Assembly: GCF_034344865.1 (NCBI RefSeq)
Contig: NZ_CP133774.1
Coordinates: 1,488,001-1,552,000, forward strand
From: Pseudomonas sp. 10S4
GTDB lineage: Bacteria > Pseudomonadota > Gammaproteobacteria > Pseudomonadales > Pseudomonadaceae
Direction: 5' to 3'
Length of the DNA: 64,000 bases
Below, one piece after another: positions 57,082 to 64,000 of this stretch (positions are counted from its first letter, which is position 1; every line of letters starts with the position of its first letter). The position numbers and the translations under genes are program-made. A model generated the notes under the pieces. That model was not told the origin of the DNA, ran no database searches, and saw only the letters and a program-made list of their open reading frames with translations.

Positions 57082-57735
57082 TCAGAGGTAGAACACATCG
57101 AACGTAACCGAGCCGTCGAGTTTGAACTCGTCGGTGGTGGGCGGCAGGTCAGCGGTAGGTCGAATCGACGCTGCCACTTTCATCGGGAAGGTGTGCAAGC
57201 GTGCAGCCGCTGGACCGGTCGCTGCGCTCGGCCCCCAGGAGTAGGAGATCGGCGCGTTGGATACCAACCCACTGACCGGGACACGCCACACCGGGTTGGC
57301 CGGCGAGCGCACCAGGAACGTTTGCGAGACCCCATCGGTCAACGGTTGACCGACCAACAGACCGAAGCCACCAATCCCTACGCCTTGGGTGCTGCCCAGG
57401 CCATAGTAAAGGTCATCGTTGGTGCGACCGTTAAAGGTCAGACCCGGTACCTTGGTGGCGCCACGGTTATCGGTGACCGCAATTTCCACCGCAGCCGGTG
57501 CATCGCACGCGATTTTCAGAGTGATATCCCGAGGCGGCAAGTTGTTTTGTGCGCTCGGGCTCAGGTTGCCGGAGAGGATACGACCCAGGTCAACATTGTT
57601 GCCGCCGGCAAAGGCAGGAATACACGAGGTCGGGACAACCGTACCGGTGACCGTCAGGTCAACGCTGTTTGCCTGAGCGGCAAAGGGGGTCAACGCAACA
57701 GCCAGGACGCTGCTCAAATAGAACTTTTTCATCAT
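57082..57735 (-). CDS. DUF1120 family fimbrial-type subunit
   Basis: A 217-residue exported protein (signal peptide ending QANS), starting at ATG 57735 or 57732. The sequence TVTGTVVPTSCIPAFAGGNNVDLG and PPRDITLKIACDAPAAVEIAVTDNRG is typical of DUF1120, a beta-rich family encoded with chaperone-usher genes in Pseudomonas. The two cysteines in SCIP and IACD fit a structural disulfide. It is upstream of chaperone and usher, so it is probably the subunit. The gap to the chaperone is 175 bases with no gene. Confidence 0.85.
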   Translation of the reverse strand: MMKKFYLSSVLAVALTPFAAQANSVDLTVTGTVVPTSCIPAFAGGNNVDLGRILSGNLSPSAQNNLPPRDITLKIACDAPAAVEIAVTDNRGATKVPGLTFNGRTNDDLYYGLGSTQGVGIGGFGLLVGQPLTDGVSQTFLVRSPANPVWRVPVSGLVSNAPISYSWGPSAATGPAAARLHTFPMKVAASIRPTADLPPTTDEFKLDGSVTFDVFYL

Positions 57736-57947
57736 CACTTACCTGTGAAATGGTTGGGACATTGATGCAGATGCCGCGCAAGGAAAGATCACTCTTTTCT
57801 TCCACTCCAAATGCCTGGCGATCATTCCGTTTTTTGTAGGACTTTTATGTAGGACGACGAGGCGTTACAGATCGGAATTTTCAGCAGATGCTGTAGCCTC
57901 TTCAGGTTCATCGGGAGGAATCTGACGATCTACCCCAACCATTTCTC

Positions 57948-59582
57948 TTGAACACGACGAATTCTCTGGCCGTGCCATACTTCGGCCGTTACCCAAACCC
58001 GAGACGATCCGATTTGAGAGTCAGTCCGACCCTACCCTTCGTTCTGTTACTCGCCTTGCTGCTCAATGGCTGTGCAAGCCTCGACGTCTCGCGTGAGCCC
58101 AGCCAGGCATTGCCGGTGGGCAACTCGGCCTTCGGTCGCTCAATCCAGGCCCTGGCCGCGCCCCATCAAGGGCAATCGGGCTTCCGCCTGCTTTCCAACA
58201 GCACCGAAGCCTTCATGGCTCGCGCCGAGTTGATCCGCAACGCACAGACCAGCCTCGATTTGCAGTACTACATCGTCCACGACGGCATCAGCACCCGCAT
58301 GCTGGTGGAGGAATTGCTCCAGGCTGCAGATCGCGGCGTGCGGGTGCGGATCCTGCTCGATGACACCACCAGCGATGGTCTGGACCAAATCATTGCAACC
58401 CTGGCGGCACACCCGCAGATTCAGATCCGTCTGTTCAACCCGCTGCAACTGGGCCGCAGTACCGGCGTGACGCGAAACATGGGCCGGTTGTTCAACCTGT
58501 CGCTGCAACACCGGCGCATGCACAACAAGCTGTGGCTAGCGGACAACAGCGCGGCCATCGTCGGCGGACGCAATCTGGGCGATGAGTATTTCGATGCCGA
58601 GCCCAACCTGAATTTCACCGACATCGACATGCTCAGCGTCGGGCCGGTGGCTGAGCAGCTCGGCCACAGTTTCGACCAGTATTGGAACAGCGCCCTGAGC
58701 AAGCCGATCGACGAATTTCTCTCAAGCAAACCGACGGCCAAGGACCTGCAAAACACCCGTACGCGCCTGGAAGAATCCCTGGAGGAGACCCGCAAACAGA
58801 ATCACGCGCTGTATCGGCAACTGATGACCTATACCAGGCATCCGCGCATGGACATCTGGCGCCAGGAGCTGATCTGGGCCTGGAACCAGGCACTGTGGGA
58901 TGCACCGAGCAAGGTGCTGGCCAAGGGCGAACCCGACCCGCGGTTATTGCTGACCACGCAGTTGGCACCTGAGCTCAACGGCGTCAGCAAAGAGCTGATC
59001 ATGATTTCCGCCTACTTTGTGCCTGGCCAACCGGGGCTGGTGTACCTGACCGGCCGCGCCGATGCCGGGGTCTCGGTGAGTTTGCTGACCAACTCGCTGG
59101 AAGCCACCGATGTACCGGCGGTGCACGGCGGTTATGCGCCGTATCGCAAGGCGTTGCTGGAGCACGGCGTGAAGCTGTTCGAACTGCGGCGCCAGCCCGG
59201 CGCCGGTGGTGGCAGTAGTCCGCATCTGTTCCGGCGCTCGGCCTATCAGGGCTCGGATTCGAGCCTGCACAGCAAGGCGATGATCTTCGACCAGCAAAAA
59301 TCCTTCATCGGCTCATTTAACTTCGATCCGCGTTCGGTGCTCTGGAACACCGAAGTCGGCGTGCTGGTTGACAGCCCGGAGCTGGCCGCGCGCTTGCGTG
59401 AACTGGCCGTGCAAGGCATGGCGCCGCCGCTGAGTTATGAGGTAAAACTGGAAAACGGCCAGCTCGTCTGGGTCACCGAAGACAACGGCAAACTGCACAC
59501 ATTGACCAAGGAACCGGGGAATTGGTGGCGACGGTTCAATGCGTGGATGAGCACTACCGTGGGCCTGGAGCGGATGTTGTAA
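57948..59582 (+). CDS. Phospholipase D family lipoprotein
   Basis: A protein of up to 544 residues with both PLD (HKD) motifs: HNKLWLADNSAAIVGGRN (about residue 190) and HSKAMIFDQQKSFIGSFNFDPRS (about 445). A hydrophobic stretch LPFVLLLALLLNGC is a lipoprotein signal with lipobox LNGC. The true start is unclear: TTG at 57948 is the first in frame, but TTG at 58014 would give a normal-length lipoprotein signal. Related proteins are cardiolipin-synthase-like or phospholipid-modifying enzymes; the substrate is unknown. It is divergent from the DUF1120 gene. Confidence 0.88.
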   Translation: MNTTNSLAVPYFGRYPNPRRSDLRVSPTLPFVLLLALLLNGCASLDVSREPSQALPVGNSAFGRSIQALAAPHQGQSGFRLLSNSTEAFMARAELIRNAQTSLDLQYYIVHDGISTRMLVEELLQAADRGVRVRILLDDTTSDGLDQIIATLAAHPQIQIRLFNPLQLGRSTGVTRNMGRLFNLSLQHRRMHNKLWLADNSAAIVGGRNLGDEYFDAEPNLNFTDIDMLSVGPVAEQLGHSFDQYWNSALSKPIDEFLSSKPTAKDLQNTRTRLEESLEETRKQNHALYRQLMTYTRHPRMDIWRQELIWAWNQALWDAPSKVLAKGEPDPRLLLTTQLAPELNGVSKELIMISAYFVPGQPGLVYLTGRADAGVSVSLLTNSLEATDVPAVHGGYAPYRKALLEHGVKLFELRRQPGAGGGSSPHLFRRSAYQGSDSSLHSKAMIFDQQKSFIGSFNFDPRSVLWNTEVGVLVDSPELAARLRELAVQGMAPPLSYEVKLENGQLVWVTEDNGKLHTLTKEPGNWWRRFNAWMSTTVGLERML

Positions 59583-59601
59583 CCAGTAGGCTTCAATCCA
59601 T

Positions 59602-59763
59602 TGTGGCGAGGGGCTTGCCCCGTTGGGCTGCGAAGCGGCCCCCAAACTGGCGACATCATCCGCCAGAAAAATCGCGGTGAATGGTTTTACGACTGCTGCG
59701 CAGCCGAACGGGGCGATGCGGCGTTCCGACAAGCCCCCTCGCCACACAAGCCCGCTCCCACAG
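59602..59763. repeat. Enlarged inverted repeat, TGTGGCGAGGG family, plus REP
   Basis: TGTGGCGAGGGGCTTGCCCC opens and AAGCCCCCTCGCCACA closes the element, but the span is about 155 bases rather than 90, with extra DNA inside (TGGCGACATCATCCGCCA and an insert before the right arm). A REP end GCCCGCTCCCACAGG follows immediately. It separates convergent PLD and MFS genes. Confidence 0.75.
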
Positions 59764-59767
59764 GTTT

Positions 59768-60913
59768 TCAGGCGGGTTCGGCCACCGCGCCAAACGCGCC
59801 TTGGCGCATCAGCAAAATCACCAACCCCAACGCCCCGACCGCCATCAGCAACGGCAACGCATGCCCGCTGATCCACTGACTGCCGGCCCCGGCCGCCAAT
59901 GGCCCGATCAGGCAGCCAATCCCCCATAGCTGCGCAATGTGGGCATTGGCCCGCACCAGCGCATCATCGCGATAGCGCTCGCCGATCAGGATCAGCGACA
60001 AGGTAAACAAACCACCGGCACTCGCACCGAACAGCACCCACAGCGGCCAGATCAACAACGTATCGATCAGCAGCGGAATCGCCAGGCTCGACAGCAGCAG
60101 GACCACGGCGCACCCGGTGAACAACGTCCGCCGGGACAGTCGATCCGCCAGCGCACCGATGGGCAGTTGCAGCAAGGCATCGCCGACCACCACGGTGCTG
60201 ACCATCGCCAAGGCGATCTCTGCGGTGAAGCCCTGTCGCAGGCAATACACTGGCAACAACGTCAGGATCATCGCTTCGAACGCGGCGAACAGCGACACCG
60301 CCCAGGCAATCGCCGGCAAGCCCCGGCAGAAATTCAGCAAATCGCCGAAGGTCACGCTGCTGGCTTCGCTGCTCGGTGCACCGCTACGGCCCAGCAACAG
60401 CAACGGTGCCGTCAGCAGTAAACCGACGCCGACCCAAAAACCGTAATCCTGCTCGGTGCCCAGCGCGCCCAACAGCAACGGCCCGCCCAGTTGGCTCAAC
60501 GCATAGCTGCTGCCATACAGCGCCACCAGTCGCCCGCGCCATTTCTCGACCACCAGTTGGTTGATCCAGCTTTCGCCGAGGATGAAGACGAGGGTCAGGA
60601 TCACCCCGATCATCAACCGCAACACCAGCCAGATCGGATAACTCGGTAGCAGCGCCAGCAAACCGATGGACACCGCCCCGGCCCACAGGCACAGACGCAT
60701 CAGGTTGGCCGTACCGAAACGCACCGCCAGGTGGCTGGAGATCTTCGCCCCCAGCAGCACACCGATGGCTGGCATGGCCGCCATCACACCAATCGCGAAC
60801 GAACCGTAGCCCCAGTTTTCCAGGCGAAACGACACCAGCGGCATGCTGACACCCAGGGCCAGCCCGACACTCAAGACAGACGCCAACACGGCGAAATAAG
60901 TCGCCCAACGCAT
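59768..60913 (-). CDS. MFS transporter
   Basis: A 381-residue protein with 12 predicted helices. The ATG at 60913 is chosen because AGGAG is eight bases upstream; a GTG at 60922 is too close to it. The sequence RWATYFAVLASVLSVGLALGVSMPLVSFRLE and the loop GRLVALYGSSYALSQLGGPLL are typical of the YcaD/YfkF-like MFS clade. The substrate is unknown. The gene precedes a REP pair and the convergent PLD gene. Confidence 0.92.
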   Translation of the reverse strand: MRWATYFAVLASVLSVGLALGVSMPLVSFRLENWGYGSFAIGVMAAMPAIGVLLGAKISSHLAVRFGTANLMRLCLWAGAVSIGLLALLPSYPIWLVLRLMIGVILTLVFILGESWINQLVVEKWRGRLVALYGSSYALSQLGGPLLLGALGTEQDYGFWVGVGLLLTAPLLLLGRSGAPSSEASSVTFGDLLNFCRGLPAIAWAVSLFAAFEAMILTLLPVYCLRQGFTAEIALAMVSTVVVGDALLQLPIGALADRLSRRTLFTGCAVVLLLSSLAIPLLIDTLLIWPLWVLFGASAGGLFTLSLILIGERYRDDALVRANAHIAQLWGIGCLIGPLAAGAGSQWISGHALPLLMAVGALGLVILLMRQGAFGAVAEPA

Positions 60914-60959
60914 GTTCCACACTCCTGTGGATATTATTATTCAGGCAACACAAAGCAAA

Positions 60960-61049
60960 TGTGGGAGCGGGCTTGCTCGCGAAGAGGCCATCACATCCAA
61001 CATCATCGTTGGCTGTTACGGCGCCTTCGCGAGCAAGCCCGCTCCCACA
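60960..61049. repeat. Paired REP elements (REPIN)
   Basis: GTGGGAGCGGGCTTGCTCGC (60961) with the inverse GCGAGCAAGCCCGCTCCCAC. It lies between the MFS start and the aldehyde dehydrogenase stop. Confidence 0.88.
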
Positions 61050-61101
61050 AGGGATCTGCGTCGATCAGGAGCCCGATTGACTACCGGGCTCCGTCACTGG
61101 C

Positions 61102-62595
61102 TTACAACTTGATCCAGGTCGCCTTCAGTTCGGTGTATTTGTCGAACGCGTGCAGCGACTTGTCGCGACCGTTGCCCGACTGCTTGAAACCACCGAACGG
61201 TGCAGTCATGTCGCCGCCGTCGTACTGGTTGACCCAAACGCTACCAGCGCGCAGTGCCTTGGCGGTCAGGTGAGCCTTGGAAATGTCTTTGGTCCACACC
61301 GCAGCGGCCAAGCCGTATGGCGTGTCGTTGGCGATCTGGATAGCTTCCTCGGCGGTGTCGAAAGCAATGACCGACAACACCGGGCCAAAGATTTCTTCCT
61401 GGGCGATTTTCATCGCGTTGCTCACGCCGTCGAAAATCGTCGGCTCAACGTAGGTGCCACCGGTTTCCTGAAGAATGCGCTTGCCGCCAGCCACCAGTTT
61501 GGCGCCGTCGGTGTGACCGGATTCAATGTAGGACAACACGGTGTTCATCTGCTGGGTGTCCACCAGAGCGCCAACGTTGGTCGCCGGGTCCAGCGGGTTG
61601 CCCGGCTTCCAGGTTTTCAACGCTGCGATCACCAGCGGCAGGAAGGTGTCCTTGATCGAACGCTCGACCAGCAGACGCGAACCGGCGGTGCAGACCTCGC
61701 CCTGGTTGAAGGCGATGGCGCCGGCAGCCGACTCAGCGGCGGCTTGCAGGTCTGGGGCATCGGCGAACACGATGTTCGGGCTCTTGCCGCCGGCTTCGAG
61801 CCAGACGCGTTTCATGTTCGATTCGCCGGAGTAGATCAGCAGTTGCTTGGCGATCTTGGTCGAACCGGTGAACACCAGGGTGTCCACGTCGTTGTGCAGG
61901 GCCAGGGCCTTGCCGACGGTGTGGCCATAACCTGGCAGGACGTTCAGCACGCCTTTCGGGATACCGGCTTCAACCGCCAGTGCGGCGATGCGGATGGCGG
62001 TCAGCGGCGATTTTTCAGACGGCTTGAGGACCACCGAGTTACCGGTGGACAGCGCCGGGCCGAGTTTCCAGCAGGCCATCATCAACGGGAAGTTCCACGG
62101 CACGATGGCTGCGACCACACCCACCGGCTCACGGGTCACCAGACCCAACTGATCGTGCGGGGTAGCGGCGACTTCGTCGTAGATCTTGTCGATGGCTTCA
62201 CCGCTCCAGCTCAAGGCTTGCGCCGCGCCGGGAACGTCGATGTACAGGGAATCGCTGATCGGCTTGCCCATGTCCAGGGTTTCAAGCAGGGCCAGCTCTT
62301 CGGCGTGCTGTTTCAGCAGGCCGGCGAAACGGATCATGGTGGCTTTGCGTTTGGTCGGCGCCAGGCGCGACCACGCGCCGGAATTGAAGGTGGCGCGGGC
62401 GTTTTCCACAGCGCGCTGGGCATCGGCGGCGTCACAGCTGGCGATCTTGCCCAGCAGACGGCCATCGACCGGGCTGATGCACTCGAAGGTCTCACTGGAG
62501 ACGGCATCGGTGTATTCGCCATTGATATAGGCGCGGCCTTCGATCTTCAGATCGCGAGCCCGTTGTTCCCAGTCGGCACGAGTCAGGGTGGTCAT
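61102..62595 (-). CDS. kauB: Aldehyde dehydrogenase, KauB/PuuC-like
   Basis: A 497-residue NAD(P)-dependent aldehyde dehydrogenase. Catalytic residues are Glu in LEAGGKSPN and Cys in NQGEVCTAGSR, with FTGSTKIAKQLL for cofactor binding. Length and position beside the cupin and rpmG match PAO1 KauB (PA5312), which oxidises 4-guanidinobutyraldehyde and gamma-glutamyl aminobutyraldehyde in arginine and polyamine breakdown. It therefore probably finishes the route begun by PauB4. AGGAGGACACTCGT precedes the ATG. Confidence 0.92.
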   Translation of the reverse strand: MTTLTRADWEQRARDLKIEGRAYINGEYTDAVSSETFECISPVDGRLLGKIASCDAADAQRAVENARATFNSGAWSRLAPTKRKATMIRFAGLLKQHAEELALLETLDMGKPISDSLYIDVPGAAQALSWSGEAIDKIYDEVAATPHDQLGLVTREPVGVVAAIVPWNFPLMMACWKLGPALSTGNSVVLKPSEKSPLTAIRIAALAVEAGIPKGVLNVLPGYGHTVGKALALHNDVDTLVFTGSTKIAKQLLIYSGESNMKRVWLEAGGKSPNIVFADAPDLQAAAESAAGAIAFNQGEVCTAGSRLLVERSIKDTFLPLVIAALKTWKPGNPLDPATNVGALVDTQQMNTVLSYIESGHTDGAKLVAGGKRILQETGGTYVEPTIFDGVSNAMKIAQEEIFGPVLSVIAFDTAEEAIQIANDTPYGLAAAVWTKDISKAHLTAKALRAGSVWVNQYDGGDMTAPFGGFKQSGNGRDKSLHAFDKYTELKATWIKL

Positions 62596-62831
62596 ACGAG
62601 TGTCCTCCTCTTGTTGAATACGAGTGCCCCGCGTTCTTCGCGGGTGCTGTCAGGAATTCTGCCCGGCCAGCCTGCTATCGGCCCAAGGCACCTGCCACCC
62701 TAAACCAGTGGCCGGGGTTGTATCAATATATTTGACACAAGGTCGGCAAACGGCCTTGCAGTGTTCATTTTAATAAACATAGACTTTGGGTCTTTTCAGC
62801 CATCGCGCCGCAATCACGGGGAATTACAACA

Positions 62832-63194
62832 ATGAATATCCAGGATGTCGTCGACTTCAGCCAAGCCACCACGCAGCCTGATCGCTATCGGCCAGACCCG
62901 GCAAAAGTCCTCAAGGGCGACCCAGAGCAAGCGGTGTACAACCACTACAACAGCCCGTGCGGCCAGATGAGCGCCGGCGTGTGGGAAGGCGAAATTGGCC
63001 AGTGGCTGGTGAATTACACCGAGCATGAATACTGCGAGATTGTTCAGGGCGTGTCGGTGCTGCGCGATAACGATGGCAACAGCAAAACGCTACGGGCGGG
63101 TGATCGCTTTGTCATTCCGGCGGGCTTCCGGGGTACGTGGGAAGTGCTGGAGGCGTGCCGCAAGATTTATGTGGTGTTTGAACAGAAGGCCTAA
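62832..63194 (+). CDS. Cupin domain protein
   Basis: A 120-residue single-domain cupin (MNIQDVVDFSQATTQPDRYR). The barrel motifs are GVWEGEIGQWLVNYTEHEYCEIVQG and RAGDRFVIPAGFRGTWEVLE. This is the Cupin_3/ureidoglycine type; metal ligands His/Glu are partly present (TEHEYCEI). It is divergent from the aldehyde dehydrogenase and shares its gap; its substrate is unknown. It matches the position of PA5314. Confidence 0.9.
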   Translation: MNIQDVVDFSQATTQPDRYRPDPAKVLKGDPEQAVYNHYNSPCGQMSAGVWEGEIGQWLVNYTEHEYCEIVQGVSVLRDNDGNSKTLRAGDRFVIPAGFRGTWEVLEACRKIYVVFEQKA

Positions 63195-63218
63195 AGATTT
63201 TTGTTGTCTGGGCCGGCC

Positions 63219-63306
63219 TCTTCGCGGGCAAGTCGAATCGTCGCACCGCTCGCTCCTACAGGTCATACGCGATCCCCTGTAGGAGCGAGGCTTGCCCGCG
63301 AAGGCA
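63219..63306. repeat. Paired REP elements, left arm degraded
   Basis: TCTTCGCGGGCAAG at 63219 with CTCGCTCCTACAGG at 63249, then CTGTAGGAGCGAGGCTTGCC at 63277. It separates the cupin and rpmG. Confidence 0.65.
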
Positions 63307-63338
63307 TCCTGACAGGCAACGCATAACCCACAGGCAAC

Positions 63339-63374
63339 AAAAAAGGCCCGTATCTCGCGATACGGGCCTTTTTC
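63339..63374 (-). terminator. Terminator after rpmG
   Basis: GGCCCGTATC-TCGC-GATACGGGCC is a perfect 10-bp stem flanked by A- and T-runs, about 20 bases past the rpmG stop. Confidence 0.9.
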
Positions 63375-63392
63375 ATAAGTCGGAAAAATCAA

Positions 63393-63548
63393 TTACTTGA
63401 TTTTGCCTTCCTTGTAGATCACGTGCTTACGAACAACCGGATCAAATTTCTTGATCTCGATTTTGTCCGGAGTAGTACGCTTGTTTTTGTCGGTAGTGTA
63501 GAAGTGACCAGTACCGGCGCTCGAAATCAAACGAATCAATTCACGCAT
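63393..63548 (-). CDS. rpmG: 50S ribosomal protein L33
   Basis: A 51-residue ribosomal protein ([19 protein letters not shown], ending [10 protein letters not shown]). It has no cysteines, so it is the zinc-independent form. It follows rpmB by 11 bases in the conserved rpmB-rpmG operon. AGGGAGCTAATC precedes the ATG. Confidence 0.97.
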   Translation of the reverse strand: MRELIRLISSAGTGHFYTTDKNKRTTPDKIEIKKFDPVVRKHVIYKEGKIK

Positions 63549-63559
63549 GATTAGCTCCC

Positions 63560-63793
63560 TTAGATCTTGCCGGCTTTGCGGATTTCGGCCAGCACGACAG
63601 TGATGCCACGCTTGTCGATAATACGCATGCCTTTGGCAGATACGCGCAGACGCACGAAACGTTTCTCTTCTTCAACCCAGAAGCGGTGATGCTGCAGGTT
63701 CGGCAGGAAACGACGACGGGTTTTGTTGTTTGCGTGGGAAATGTTATTCCCAGTCACCGGACCCTTACCGGTAACTTGACATACTCTCGACAT
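63560..63793 (-). CDS. rpmB: 50S ribosomal protein L28
   Basis: A 77-residue ribosomal protein ([20 protein letters not shown], ending [11 protein letters not shown]), length and motif [15 protein letters not shown] normal for gammaproteobacteria. GAGGGCTGAGGC lies before the ATG. It is the first gene of the rpmB-rpmG operon. Upstream (63794-64000) there is only leader and promoter DNA, with a CCAACCCG/GGGTTGG hairpin near 63820. Confidence 0.97.
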   Translation of the reverse strand: MSRVCQVTGKGPVTGNNISHANNKTRRRFLPNLQHHRFWVEEEKRFVRLRVSAKGMRIIDKRGITVVLAEIRKAGKI

Positions 63794-64000
63794 GCCTCAG
63801 CCCTCTAAAACCACATGCCCAACCCGGCATGGGTTGGCCGCTTAATCTCTCAGTCATTTGGCGCCAGGCGCCGCGTTTCTTTAGAGGTCTTACCGGCTAC
63901 ACCTACAGTGAAGGAACCGGGCCCCTAGAAAAGAGCGCTGCTTTATACCAGAAAGACCTCAGAGCAACAACATTCAGTGTGCGATGAATTCACAAAAAGC

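Overview
The window is a 64 kb stretch of a Pseudomonas chromosome, most likely the P. fluorescens group. This rests on gene content and order, which follow the PAO1 segment PA5252-PA5316 (ABC-F, algP, FKBP, rsd/algQ, dsbB, hemYXDC, algR, argH ... cyaA, rnk, cyaY, lptM-lysA-dapF-xerC ... amtB-glnK, ubiK, comM, LysR-MATE-EAL-rep, xpt, cycB-pauR-alr-ridA-dadA-dadR-pauB4 ... kauB, cupin, rpmG-rpmB), and on the many REP-type palindromes (GTGGGAGC...GCTCGCGAA) between genes. The PAO1 comparison is from memory; no search was run.

Layout. 1-9.9 kb: ABC-F (cut by the window edge), AlgP, FKBP isomerase, Rsd, DsbB, the heme operon hemC-hemD-hemX-hemY and algR. 9.9-18.7 kb: argH, a glutathione transferase, small conserved proteins, adenylate cyclase, rnk, then a repeat-rich gap with an eight-copy 71-72 bp REP tandem array and a structured module, then DUF1289 and cyaY. 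18.9-24.6 kb: the lptM-lysA-dapF-DUF484-xerC-HAD operon, sutA and a YjbQ protein. 24.7-32 kb: glnK-amtB, ubiK, an accessory block between ubiK and comM, comM and a DUF4432 protein. 32-41.5 kb: a chemoreceptor, a LysR/MATE divergent pair, an EAL-domain protein, rep and xpt. 41.5-50.4 kb: an acetyl-CoA hydrolase/transferase, cytochrome c5 and the D-amino-acid/polyamine region. 50.4-64 kb: an IS110-family element lying between two REPs, DUF1127, a MocR regulator, a broken chaperone-usher cluster, a phospholipase D-like lipoprotein, an MFS transporter, an aldehyde dehydrogenase, a cupin and rpmB-rpmG.

How genes work together. hemCDXY make and handle tetrapyrrole precursors. lysA and dapF act in the diaminopimelate/lysine pathway. 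glnK-amtB couple nitrogen sensing with ammonium uptake. dadA-ridA-alr with dadR catabolise alanine. pauR, pauB4 and the KauB-like dehydrogenase suggest polyamine catabolism.

The most notable observations are these. The AlgR sensor gene (algZ/fimS) is reduced to a C-terminal remnant still fused by an ATGA overlap to algR. The ubiK-comM block holds a BRO-domain gene with a long structured leader, a frameshifted and apparently toxin-less higA, and a 33-codon gene with a very strong ribosome-binding site; near-identical direct repeats flank it. Single-base frameshifts interrupt rep, higA and (twice) the fimbrial usher; two of these four lie in G/C runs, so sequence error must be excluded first.
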